Below are positions 7,069 to 15,448 of a stretch of DNA of 64,000 nucleotides, one piece after another. The position numbers and the translations under genes were made by a program. Under the pieces are notes generated by a model. The model saw only the letters and a list, made by a program, of their open reading frames with translations. It did no database searches and had not been told where the DNA came from. The first letter of the stretch is position 1; each line of letters starts with the position of its first letter. Source of the stretch: Aliishimia ponticola (lineage in GTDB: Bacteria; Pseudomonadota; Alphaproteobacteria; Rhodobacterales; Rhodobacteraceae); contig NZ_SRKY01000006.1 in the NCBI RefSeq assembly GCF_004803475.1, positions 62,001 through 126,000 of the forward strand, written 5' to 3'.

Positions 7069-7919
7069 TGCACCCTCCTTGGCGCTTTGAGAAGCGCGGT
7101 CCGATAGTGTCCGATCTGCCGGAACCCCAGCCCCGCATAGGCGCGCGCGGCGGCAGGCGACGCGGCAAACAGGATTGCCCGGCGCGCCTGCCCATCCCGG
7201 TATGCCTGTGTCAGCCGCGCGGCGACGACGCGCCGCCCAAGACCGCGGTTGCGCTGCGCGCGGGGCACGAAAACGCCCCCCACCTGCACCAAGCCCGGCA
7301 TCACCGCGTTGAAATCGACCATCGCCGCCGGCACCCCGTCTTCGATCAGCAACCGCAAATCCGACCTGTGGATTGTCGCCTCTGCGCGCGCCTGCGACTG
7401 CGCATCAAGGTCGGGCCCGGCTGTGGATAACCCTGTGTCCAATTGGTAATCGCGGAACCAGTCTGCCAGCATGATCCGGTCTTCCAACCCGGCAAGCCGC
7501 AGCTTGTTCACATCAGCACTTGCGGGCAAATCCTTCAACTCAAGCGAAAATAACGGCTCGTCTTCCTGTCGTCGCCACGCTGCCTGTGGAAAACTCAAAG
7601 CATCCTGAAGCACGCGCACCTGCGCCGCCTCGCCGGTCAGCCCCTGCACCGCGCGGTTTTGAACAGTGTGGAGAAAACTGTGGGCCGCCTCTGCATCTGC
7701 CTGCGGCATCTGGCACAGCAGAAATCCACCCCGCGTCGCCCCGAACACCGCGCCAAGCGCCGCGCCCTTGTGCCATAGAAAGAAATCCGTCCCATGCGGG
7801 TGGTCAGAGCCGATCCCATGGCTGGCCAGATTGCTGCGCAAAAACATGGAGGTTTCGGCATGGCGCGCCAAGAAACGCTCGATCGCGGGTGCGTCCTGCG
7901 CTGTCGCTGCGCGTATCAC
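7065..7919 (-). CDS. GNAT family N-acetyltransferase
   Basis: Start set at GTG 7919, which overlaps the rsmE stop as GTGA; longer upstream readings would lie inside rsmE. The 284-residue product has its acetyl-CoA binding signature in the C-terminal half: VQVGGVFVPRAQRNRGLGRR (motif A, R/Q-x-x-G-x-G/A type) followed by AILFAASPAAARAYAGLGFR. The N-terminal half looks like a second, degenerate GNAT-like domain. The substrate is unknown. It is coupled to rsmE upstream and to the 6538-7068 gene downstream by 4-nt overlaps. Confidence 0.8.
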   Translation of the reverse strand: MIRAATAQDAPAIERFLARHAETSMFLRSNLASHGIGSDHPHGTDFFLWHKGAALGAVFGATRGGFLLCQMPQADAEAAHSFLHTVQNRAVQGLTGEAAQVRVLQDALSFPQAAWRRQEDEPLFSLELKDLPASADVNKLRLAGLEDRIMLADWFRDYQLDTGLSTAGPDLDAQSQARAEATIHRSDLRLLIEDGVPAAMVDFNAVMPGLVQVGGVFVPRAQRNRGLGRRVVAARLTQAYRDGQARRAILFAASPAAARAYAGLGFRQIGHYRTALLKAPRRVQ

Positions 7920-8638
7920 GTCCAATCCCCAAGTGCCTGCTGCCACAGCGTCATTGCCGCGACCGCCGCCGTATCCGCGCGCAGGATGCGAGGGCCAAGG
8001 CTGATGGCATGCGCGTGATCCAAGCCTGTGAGCCGCGCGCGCTCTGCCTCGGAAAATCCGCCCTCTGGCCCGATCAGAATGGCCCATGGCCCCGGCGTCG
8101 CCGCATGCAGGCCAGAGGCTTCGCCGACCTTGGCCTCATCGCAGAACAGAATATGCCGCGCGCTGTCCCACCGATCCATCAGGGCGGATAGCTTCACCGC
8201 GTCGGCCACTTCCGGCACAAAGGTGCCGCCACATTGTTCTGCCGCTTCGACGGCATGGGCTTGCAGCCGGTCGCGCCGCACCCGTTCGGCATTGGTGAAA
8301 TCGGTCAGCACCGGCACGATCCGCGCCGCGCCCATCTCTGCCGCTTTCTCGACGATGAAATCGGTACGGGCCTTCTTGATCGGCGCAAAGAGCAGCCACA
8401 GATCGGGCGGCATCCTCAGCGGTGCTGTCTGCGCCTCGCACAGGACAACGCCGCCACGCTTGCCCGCCTCTGCCACCACGGCGCGCCATTCACCATCACG
8501 CCCGTTGAACAGCGAAATCGCCGCGCCCGTTTGCAGGCGCATCACACCAAAGAGGTAATGCGCTTGATCCCGCGACAGGGCGACGGCTTGCCCCGCGTCC
8601 AGATCGGCGTCTACATACAGGCGGATTTTCTCACTCAT
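7916..8638 (-). CDS. rsmE: 16S rRNA (uracil(1498)-N(3))-methyltransferase
   Basis: Methylates U1498 of 16S rRNA using S-adenosylmethionine. The 240-residue protein has the N-terminal PUA-like region (LSRDQAHYLFGVMRLQTG, about 21-38) and a SPOUT knot with EQCGG (134-138), ILIGPEGGFSEAE (187-199) and LGPRILRADTA (214-224), all diagnostic of RsmE. It is divergent from ubiA, with the two start regions almost touching (8638 and 8637/8652). Confidence 0.93.
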   Translation of the reverse strand: MSEKIRLYVDADLDAGQAVALSRDQAHYLFGVMRLQTGAAISLFNGRDGEWRAVVAEAGKRGGVVLCEAQTAPLRMPPDLWLLFAPIKKARTDFIVEKAAEMGAARIVPVLTDFTNAERVRRDRLQAHAVEAAEQCGGTFVPEVADAVKLSALMDRWDSARHILFCDEAKVGEASGLHAATPGPWAILIGPEGGFSEAERARLTGLDHAHAISLGPRILRADTAAVAAMTLWQQALGDWT

Positions 8639-8651
8639 GGGGCCAGCTTTA

Positions 8652-9629
8652 ATGCAAGAGAACGAGGCAACGCCAGAGGACCCGAACGCGGATGGTCAGG
8701 TTTCCGATGCGGTCGCGGGAAATTGGGTGGATACGCGCGCCCCGGAATGGACCCGGCCCTATCTGCGGCTAAGCCGTGCGGACCGGCCCATCGGCACGTG
8801 GCTTTTGCTGATTCCCTGCTGGTGGGGACTGGCGCTGGCGATGCTGCATGACCAAAGCCCCCGCTGGGAAGATGCGTGGATCGCCCTTGGCTGCGCCGCC
8901 GGGGCGTGGCTGATGCGTGGGGCGGGCTGCACGTGGAATGACATCACCGACCGCGATTTCGATGGCGCGGTGGAGCGGACACGCTCGCGGCCCATCCCGT
9001 CCGGGCAGGTCACGGTGCGGCAAGCGGTGGCGTGGATGGGTCTGCAGGCACTGATTGCGTTCTGCATCCTGCTGACCTTCAACATTCAGGCAATCGGGCT
9101 GGGGGTGCTGTCGCTGGTGCCGGTGCTGATCTATCCCTTTGCCAAGCGCTTTACGTGGTGGCCGCAGGTCTTTCTGGGGCTTGCGTTCAACTGGGGCGCG
9201 CTGTTGGCATGGACCGCCCATACCGGACGGATCGAAGCGCCCGCCGTCGTTCTTTACATGGCAGGGATCGCATGGACGCTGTTCTATGACACGATCTATG
9301 CGCATCAGGACACCGAAGATGACGCGCTGATCGGGATCAAATCGACCGCGCGTCTTTTCGGGGAGAAAACCGGACCGTGGCTGCGGCGCTTCCTGATGGG
9401 AACGGTCGGCCTGATGGGCCTTGCGGTGATCTTTGCGCTGCTGGACGAGGCATCGATCCTTGCCATGGTCGTCGCGCTGGCGGGGCCTTGGGCGATGGGC
9501 TGGCACATGGCGTGGCAGCTGCGCGGGCTGGATATCCATGACAGCGCCAAGTTGATTCAACTCTTCCGCGCAAACCGCGATACCGGGCTGTTGCCCCTGC
9601 TGTTCTTCATTGCCGCGCTCTTTTTATAA
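8652..9629 (+). CDS. ubiA: 4-hydroxybenzoate octaprenyltransferase
   Basis: Membrane prenyltransferase that attaches the polyprenyl tail to 4-hydroxybenzoate in ubiquinone synthesis. Both Asp-rich motifs are present: NDITDRDFDGAVERTRSRP (first, NDxxDxxxD) and YDTIYAHQDTEDDALIG (second). Eight or so hydrophobic segments follow one another. The hydrophilic N-terminus of about 35 residues is longer than in E. coli. ATG 8652 was chosen; an in-frame ATG at 8637 would overlap the start of rsmE and has no better ribosome site, so the start is uncertain. Confidence 0.92.
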   Translation: MQENEATPEDPNADGQVSDAVAGNWVDTRAPEWTRPYLRLSRADRPIGTWLLLIPCWWGLALAMLHDQSPRWEDAWIALGCAAGAWLMRGAGCTWNDITDRDFDGAVERTRSRPIPSGQVTVRQAVAWMGLQALIAFCILLTFNIQAIGLGVLSLVPVLIYPFAKRFTWWPQVFLGLAFNWGALLAWTAHTGRIEAPAVVLYMAGIAWTLFYDTIYAHQDTEDDALIGIKSTARLFGEKTGPWLRRFLMGTVGLMGLAVIFALLDEASILAMVVALAGPWAMGWHMAWQLRGLDIHDSAKLIQLFRANRDTGLLPLLFFIAALFL

Positions 9630-9757
9630 CGGGGAAGTGATCGAAAGTTTTCCCGGCAAAATCGGCGGGTTCCAACCGATGCGACCACCGGGATTGATTG
9701 CAACCCCGCGCGCGGCGGCGTATCCCTGCGCAAACTGAAACGGCACCGGACCTTTGA

Positions 9758-11674
9758 ATGCGCCTGTCGACTTTTCTCCATGTCGCTTTGACATTCGTGG
9801 CCGCAGCCATTGTTGCGCTGATGGCTGCGAACGCCTCTGTCGGACTGATCGAAGACCGCTCCGAAATCGGGGTGCGCCAAGTGCTCGACGACCGTGAACT
9901 GGTCTGGGCCGAAGTTTCTGCCGATGGGTTGCAGGTCACGCTGACCGGGACCGCCCCCACCGAATCCGATCGGTTTCAGGCACTGGCCGCCGCCGGGTCC
10001 ATTGTCGATGCGGCGCGGGTCATCGACGCGATGCAGGTTGAGGCCGAAGCAGAGCTTGCGCCGCCGCGTTTCTCCATCGAAATCCTGCGCAACGATGCGG
10101 GGATCTCCGTGATCGGGCTGATCCCGGCCGCCGCTGACCGCGAGGCGCTGACCGATCGGTTCGAACGGCTGGCCGATGGCACCGCCTTTGCCGATTTCCT
10201 TGAAAGCGCGGACTACCCCACACCGGATGAATGGGACGAATCGCTGGGCTTTGCGCTGCGGGCGCTGGACAAGCTGCCGCGGGCCAAGGTGTCCGTGCAA
10301 TCGGGCCGCGTCGATATCACCGCCATGGCTGAAAGCGAGGATGACAAAGCCGCGCTGGAACGTGACCTGAACCGGGCGGCCCCCTCCAACCTGTATCTGG
10401 CGTTGAACATCACGGCCCCGCGCCCGGTGCTGACCCCCTTTACGCTGCGCTTCGTGCGCGACGCGGATGGCATCCGGTTCGACGCCTGCTCTGCCGATGA
10501 TGAAGAGGCCCGCACCCGCATCGTCAACGCGGCTTTCAAGGCAGGGCTGACCGGACAACCCGATTGCACCATCGGCATGGGCGTGCCGACCCCGCGCTGG
10601 TCCGAGGCGGCGTCGCTGGCCATTGCGGCCATCGCGGAACTTGAAGGTGGTTCTGTCACCTTTTCCGACGCGGATGTGTCGCTGATCGCGCCCGAAGGCA
10701 CGCCGCAGAACACGTTCGACCGGATCGTGGGCGAATTGGAAAACACCCTGCCCGACGTCTTTGCGCTGACTGCCGTGCTGCCGCAGCCCAAATCCGAGCA
10801 ACCGCAAGGCCCGCCGGAATTCACTGCGACGCTCAGCCCCGAGGGGCAGGTGCAACTGCGTGGCCGCATTCAGGACGAGGTCACGCGCGAACTTGCCACG
10901 TCTTATGCCCAGTCGTTGTTCGGGTCCGCCGCCGTCTATACCGCCGCGCGGATTGACGATTCGCTGCCCGATGGCTGGTCCACGCGCGTGCTGACCGGGC
11001 TGGAAGCTTTGGGGAACCTGTCCAATGGCGCGGTTGTCGTGACCCCGGATGAGGTCACTGTGACCGGCAACACCGGCGAAAAAGAGGCCAATGCCCGCAT
11101 TGCGCAACTTCTGGCGGACAAGCTGGGCGAGGCGCAGCATTTCGATATCAGCGTGACCTATCAGGAAAAACTGGACCCGGCCTCTGGCATCCCCACCCCG
11201 GAGGAATGCGAGGCCGAGATCGCCGGCATCGTCGCCGTGTCCAAGATCAACTTCGAACCCGGCTCTGCCAATGTGGACGCCGCCGCCATGGGAACGCTGG
11301 ACGATATTGCGGAAATCCTGAAGGAATGCGGCAGTATCAAGCTGGAAATTCAGGGCCATACGGACAGCCAGGGGCGCGAATCGATGAACCTGTCGCTCAG
11401 CCAGGAACGCGCGCAGACCGTGCTTGACGAATTGCGTGCACGCCGGGTGCTGACCTCCAGCTTCCGGGCGAAAGGCTATGGCGAGACTCAGCCCGTGGAG
11501 GATAACGGCACCGAAGCGGGCCGCGAGGCGAATCGCCGCATCGAATTCCGCCTGATCCGGCCCGAACCTATGACGCCAGAGCCGCAATCGGCTCTCGACA
11601 GTCTGGCAGAACAGTCTAATGAGGACGCGCCAGAGGAACCCGCATCGGAGTCAGAGGACGCAGGGGATGAGTAG
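9758..11674 (+). CDS. OmpA-family protein with BON-like repeats
   Basis: A 638-residue envelope protein. A single N-terminal hydrophobic segment (residues 5-25) anchors or exports it. The long middle region shows repeated BON-like units (for example ADGLQVTLTGTAPTESDRFQ, and VTPDEVTVTGNTGEKEANAR). Residues about 497-607 form an OmpA-C peptidoglycan-binding domain: INFEPGSANVDAAA, LEIQGHTDSQGRESMNLSLS and a final GREANRRIEFRL. A disordered acidic tail follows (PEEPASESEDAGDE). The architecture resembles ArfA/OmpATb-type proteins. The stop overlaps the next gene by 8 nt, implying joint function in the envelope. Confidence 0.85.
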   Translation: MRLSTFLHVALTFVAAAIVALMAANASVGLIEDRSEIGVRQVLDDRELVWAEVSADGLQVTLTGTAPTESDRFQALAAAGSIVDAARVIDAMQVEAEAELAPPRFSIEILRNDAGISVIGLIPAAADREALTDRFERLADGTAFADFLESADYPTPDEWDESLGFALRALDKLPRAKVSVQSGRVDITAMAESEDDKAALERDLNRAAPSNLYLALNITAPRPVLTPFTLRFVRDADGIRFDACSADDEEARTRIVNAAFKAGLTGQPDCTIGMGVPTPRWSEAASLAIAAIAELEGGSVTFSDADVSLIAPEGTPQNTFDRIVGELENTLPDVFALTAVLPQPKSEQPQGPPEFTATLSPEGQVQLRGRIQDEVTRELATSYAQSLFGSAAVYTAARIDDSLPDGWSTRVLTGLEALGNLSNGAVVVTPDEVTVTGNTGEKEANARIAQLLADKLGEAQHFDISVTYQEKLDPASGIPTPEECEAEIAGIVAVSKINFEPGSANVDAAAMGTLDDIAEILKECGSIKLEIQGHTDSQGRESMNLSLSQERAQTVLDELRARRVLTSSFRAKGYGETQPVEDNGTEAGREANRRIEFRLIRPEPMTPEPQSALDSLAEQSNEDAPEEPASESEDAGDE

Positions 11675-11996
11675 AACTGAATTCGTCATCGCGACGGCCA
11701 TCATCCTGTTCGTCGCCTTCTGCCTTGGCTGGTTCGCCAATTGGTTGATCCATCGGTTCTCTCGTGTGGCCGCCGCCGACATCAACGAGCTTGAGCGGAT
11801 GAGCCAGGAGTTGCACGAGGCCGAGGAAACGCGCGATCAGGCGATCACCTACTTGCAGCAGCGCGAAGCGGAATTGACCAATCAGTTGTCGCAGACCGAG
11901 GCCGAATTGCGTGCCGCGATGGATGGTCTGCGCGATGCCCGCGAAGAGGCGGAGCAGCTGCGCGCATGGATCGAACGTCAGCAAGGCACAAGCTGA
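11667..11996 (+). CDS. Small membrane-anchored coiled-coil protein (109 aa)
   Basis: Start at ATG 11667, inside the last codons of the OmpA-family gene and preceded by CAGGGG. One N-terminal membrane helix (about residues 6-26, FVIATAIILFVAFCLGWFAN) is followed by a long Glu/Gln/Leu-rich heptad pattern (about 40-105) typical of a coiled coil. No enzyme motif. The tight coupling to the OmpA-domain gene suggests an envelope partner or scaffold. Confidence 0.75.
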   Translation: MSRTEFVIATAIILFVAFCLGWFANWLIHRFSRVAAADINELERMSQELHEAEETRDQAITYLQQREAELTNQLSQTEAELRAAMDGLRDAREEAEQLRAWIERQQGTS

Positions 11997-12028
11997 CTCG
12001 CACCAAGCGCCCCCAGTATCAGCCGGGA

Positions 12029-12823
12029 TCAGCGGGCCGGGAACGGGTCCGTGACCGGGGCAAAGCGGCTGATATCCTGCGCCGCGATCTTTTCCAGCAC
12101 TTCGATGGCATGGGCGACGTAATGTTCAGCGGTCGCGCGGCCTTTTTCGGCGGTGGCCAGATGCGCCTCGCCGGCGACGCCGTCCTCATTCACATCTGAC
12201 GCGATCCAGCCATGGGCGATGGTGCCGACGGGCGGGATCTCTCCTTGCTGGTGGGTCCAGCGGAAATCCTTGGCCTTGCGCATATCCACGGTGTCAGGCC
12301 GGAAATGCAGCATCAGCGAGGTTTCGTTGTCGCCGCCGTGAATGCCCTGCGCCATTTCTTGCGGTCCGAATATCCCGTCCGGCACTCCACCCGCGCCCCA
12401 GCCCATACGCACGCAATACATCCCCGCGCGCACGCGCAATTCACGCGACAGGATGGAATTGATGTCCATATTGCCGCCATGCGAATTGACGATCAGCATT
12501 TTGCGCACTCCGGCCCGCGCCAGCGACAGGCCGATCTCTGTCCAGGCCCGCAGCGCGGTTTCCGCCGTCAGCGTCAGCGTGCCGGGCGCCCACAGGTGTT
12601 CGTTCGACTTGCCGACCGCCTGCACTGGCAGCAACCGGATATCGAGCGTCTCCGGGCAGCGTTCGGCCAGCAGGTTGCACAGGCCCTCATTGATCATCGT
12701 ATCCACGCCCACCGGCAGGTGCGGGCCATGCTGTTCCACGGCTGCGGTGGGAAGAATGGCGATGGTCCGCGCCGGGTCGATCTTCAGATCAGTGGCGGGG
12801 TAGTCGATCCAATACCGGCTCAT
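12029..12823 (-). CDS. Creatininase family hydrolase
   Basis: A 264-residue protein with the metal-binding pattern of the creatininase superfamily: AVEQHGPHLPVGVDT (about 28-42), VNSHGGNMDIN (about 113-123) and IHGGDNETSLML (about 161-172). Members cleave cyclic or linear amides (creatinine, formamidopyrimidine, N-formyl compounds). The specificity cannot be read here. It is the last gene of the eight-gene minus-strand operon with a NitT/TauT importer, and its start overlaps the previous stop by 4 nt. Confidence 0.85.
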   Translation of the reverse strand: MSRYWIDYPATDLKIDPARTIAILPTAAVEQHGPHLPVGVDTMINEGLCNLLAERCPETLDIRLLPVQAVGKSNEHLWAPGTLTLTAETALRAWTEIGLSLARAGVRKMLIVNSHGGNMDINSILSRELRVRAGMYCVRMGWGAGGVPDGIFGPQEMAQGIHGGDNETSLMLHFRPDTVDMRKAKDFRWTHQQGEIPPVGTIAHGWIASDVNEDGVAGEAHLATAEKGRATAEHYVAHAIEVLEKIAAQDISRFAPVTDPFPAR

Positions 12824-13455
12824 GCGGTTTTCGCTCCGTCAATCGTGGGGGTTTCCTTCAGCCCGGTCAGGCGGTCCACCCGCGCCGCGACCTTGCGCAA
12901 ATGCGCCTCCAGCTTGGGACGCGGCGCGCTGTCCATCAGGTAATGCGCTGCAAACACCTTGCGGCTGCGGCGCGGCATCAACAACCCCACCCCCCGCATC
13001 AGCGTGCGCCGACCGGGTGCGCCGATGAACCGCGTCAGCCAGAAGCTTGCGCCGCAGGTGGTGAACACGCCCATTCGCTGAATATGGTGCAGGCCGGGCC
13101 GAATGGTTTCTCCGGGCGCTTTGGGCATGACAAAGGCGACCTCGGGCAGCAACACCCGGTCAAGCCAGCCTTTCAGCATCGCGGGAAGCCCGTACCACCA
13201 TGTCGGATAGACGAAGATCAGCGTGTCGCACCATTCGATATCCGCGCAGTGATCCTCTACCGGGCTGCGATTGGCAGGATAGTCGAGATAGCCGGTCCAC
13301 TCGCCCGTGGTCAGCACCGGCTGAAACCCTTCGGCGTAAAGATCGCGCAATCGGACCTCGGCCCCGGCGGCGGCCAGTCGGGCCAGAACCGTGTCACGCA
13401 CTGCAGATGTGAATGACCCTTCGCTTGGGTGGCAATAGATGACGAGCGCGCGCAT
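12820..13455 (-). CDS. NAD(P)H-dependent flavodoxin-fold oxidoreductase
   Basis: A 211-residue member of the NQO/MdaB flavodoxin-like family: N-terminal phosphate-binding loop (MRALVIYCHPSEGSF) and the active-site stretch FVYPTWWYGLPAMLKGWLDR (about 84-103). It probably binds FMN or FAD and transfers two electrons from NAD(P)H. It is a tandem paralogue of the next upstream gene (13457-14038). Located in the importer/amidohydrolase operon, it may reduce a pathway intermediate. Confidence 0.82.
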   Translation of the reverse strand: MRALVIYCHPSEGSFTSAVRDTVLARLAAAGAEVRLRDLYAEGFQPVLTTGEWTGYLDYPANRSPVEDHCADIEWCDTLIFVYPTWWYGLPAMLKGWLDRVLLPEVAFVMPKAPGETIRPGLHHIQRMGVFTTCGASFWLTRFIGAPGRRTLMRGVGLLMPRRSRKVFAAHYLMDSAPRPKLEAHLRKVAARVDRLTGLKETPTIDGAKTA

Positions 13456-13456
13456 G

Positions 13457-14038
13457 TCAGAACGTCTCCATTTCGCGGCGAACCCGGTCCAGAAAGGCAG
13501 AGCAGCCCTTGGGCGTGATATTGTTCATGTCGTATTGGGCGATATAGCGGGCCTTTTCGGGGCGGAATGTGCCCCGCACCGCGCGCTGGAAAATCTTGCG
13601 CGGCGGGTTCCCGGCAAGGAACGCCATCATCGGCGTTGCGCCATAGGTCGTGATCGCAGCCATCTTGCGGATGTTGTCCAGACAGGGCGACAGCTTGCCA
13701 TCCTTCAGGGCAAAGCTGACACCGGGCAACATCACACGGTCGAAAAATCCCTTGAGAATAGCCGGATAGCCGAAATTCCAGACCGGAAAGCACAGCACCA
13801 AGGCGTCCGCCGCCCGCAACCGGTCAACATAGGCCTGAACCGGCGCGGTGTTGATCGCGGTATTGTGGTAGTTGCGGCGTTCTTCCTCGCTCAGCACCGG
13901 GTTGAACCCCTCGGCATAAAGGTCGCAATCATCGACCTCCCAGCCCGCTTCGACCAGCGTTGTGACCGCGACCCGGTACGCTTCGGCGTTCAGGCTTTCC
14001 GGCACCGGATGGGCAAAGAGAACAAGCGCGCGCGGCAT
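13457..14038 (-). CDS. NAD(P)H-dependent flavodoxin-fold oxidoreductase (paralogue)
   Basis: A 193-residue protein of the same family as its neighbour: MPRALVLFAHPVPESLNAEA at the N-terminus and LCFPVWNFGYPAILKGFFDR at about 82-101. Having two divergent copies side by side suggests two subunits or two reductive steps. The start abuts the stop of the FAD-linked oxidase gene (14039). Confidence 0.82.
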   Translation of the reverse strand: MPRALVLFAHPVPESLNAEAYRVAVTTLVEAGWEVDDCDLYAEGFNPVLSEEERRNYHNTAINTAPVQAYVDRLRAADALVLCFPVWNFGYPAILKGFFDRVMLPGVSFALKDGKLSPCLDNIRKMAAITTYGATPMMAFLAGNPPRKIFQRAVRGTFRPEKARYIAQYDMNNITPKGCSAFLDRVRREMETF

Positions 14039-15448
14039 TTATTCCGCCGCCGTCTTGGGTTGCAGACCGGGCCATGCATACATGCTGTCATAGGACCAAT
14101 CCGGATCGTCCCAGGTAATCATCTTGCCGGGGTTGAGCAGGCCTTTCGGGTCGGCCTCCCGCTTGAAGGCCAATTGCCGGTCATCGACGGTCTGCCGACC
14201 GCCCTCTTCCAGCGTATAGCGATGAGGGTTGAAGTTGATCGCGCCCATCTCCTCGTGCATGGCGATGATCTCGTCCAGCCGTTCTTCGGATGTGAACTTG
14301 ACCAGGGTCAGTCCCGACATGGTGACGCGCCCGCCCGACCGGGTGACTTCCACATGCTGAAGCACCTCGGGCGAGAGCCGTTCCTTCACCTTGCCGATCA
14401 GGGCGATGGGATCATCCGCGCCGTAAGCAATTTGCAGGTAGGTGATCGACGGATCGACTTTGAGCGCGCGTAGCGTGGTATGGTTCCAGCCGTATTCAAA
14501 GACATGGCCCGGCTGGCGCGGCCAGTCGGTCTGGCCCTGAACATAGATCGTCTTGGCCCCGGAATAGGCGGCGGTGAAGGTTTCCCACCCCGGCATGGCG
14601 TGGGGCGCGACCATCAGCGCAACCACCGCGTCATCCTCGGCCACATGGGGCGCGACCCTTTGGAAATAGTCCTTGGCGATGGGCGCCTCGAAGATCGTCG
14701 CCAGCTTGATCAGCAGCCCGTCGCAGGCCGCCAGATCATAGCTGTAGCGCAGCGCTTCTTCGAAATCCTTGAAAGACAGGAAGATCCCCACCCAGTCATA
14801 GGCCGGGGCCAGCGGCATTTCGATTTCGGTGATGATGCCGTTGGTGCCATAGGCATGGGCCACACGGTGAATATCATCGCCGGTGATCTCCATCACGCGC
14901 GGTTCGGCTTCCATCGTGACAACGCGCAGGCGCAGGATATTGCCCACGTCGCGCAGCCCGCCCCAGCGCACAGACCCGACACCACCGGAGCCGCCCGCGA
15001 TAAAGCCGCCAATCGTCGCCGTCGCCCAAGTGGACGAGAACATGCGCAGCTCTTGCCCACTATCGGCCTTGCACGCCGCGTCGAGGTCTTTCAGAAGAAT
15101 ACCCGGCTCGCAGATCACCCGGCCCGGTGCGATGTCCTTGACCGCTGTCATCTTCCCCAGATGCAGGATGCAGCCGCCCGCCAGCGGCATGGCCTGCCCG
15201 TAATTGCCCGTCCCTGCCCCGCGCGTCGTCACGGGCACGTCTTCGGCATGGCAGATGCGCAGGATGTCGATCACCTCTGCCTCTGACTTGGGGGTGGCGA
15301 CGAAATCGGCAACCACATGGTCCAGCCGATCCTTGAGAACCGGCGAATACCAGAAAAAGTCGCGGCTTTTCGATTTGACGCTGGGCGGATTGGTATCAAT
15401 GTCGATCCCCTTCGCGGTGAGGGTATCAATCGCGGCCTGAATGCTCAT
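14039..15448 (-). CDS. FAD-binding oxidase/dehydrogenase (VAO/PCMH type, GlcD-like)
   Basis: A 469-residue flavoprotein of the FAD-linked oxidase family: PCMH FAD-binding region with PVTTRGAGTGNYGQAMPLAG (about 72-91), TWATATIGGFIAGGSGGVGS (about 139-158) and a C-terminal NPGKMITW motif. It oxidises an unknown hydroxy-acid, alcohol or amine. Its ATG overlaps the stop of the amidohydrolase gene (ATGA at 15445-15448). Confidence 0.82.
   Translation of the reverse strand: MSIQAAIDTLTAKGIDIDTNPPSVKSKSRDFFWYSPVLKDRLDHVVADFVATPKSEAEVIDILRICHAEDVPVTTRGAGTGNYGQAMPLAGGCILHLGKMTAVKDIAPGRVICEPGILLKDLDAACKADSGQELRMFSSTWATATIGGFIAGGSGGVGSVRWGGLRDVGNILRLRVVTMEAEPRVMEITGDDIHRVAHAYGTNGIITEIEMPLAPAYDWVGIFLSFKDFEEALRYSYDLAACDGLLIKLATIFEAPIAKDYFQRVAPHVAEDDAVVALMVAPHAMPGWETFTAAYSGAKTIYVQGQTDWPRQPGHVFEYGWNHTTLRALKVDPSITYLQIAYGADDPIALIGKVKERLSPEVLQHVEVTRSGGRVTMSGLTLVKFTSEERLDEIIAMHEEMGAINFNPHRYTLEEGGRQTVDDRQLAFKREADPKGLLNPGKMITWDDPDWSYDSMYAWPGLQPKTAAE

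Noticed and set aside
9557-11587. A 676-codon open frame on the minus strand
   Set aside because: It is antisense to the OmpA-family gene, which has clear domains, signal region and operon context. The reverse translation has no recognisable domain.
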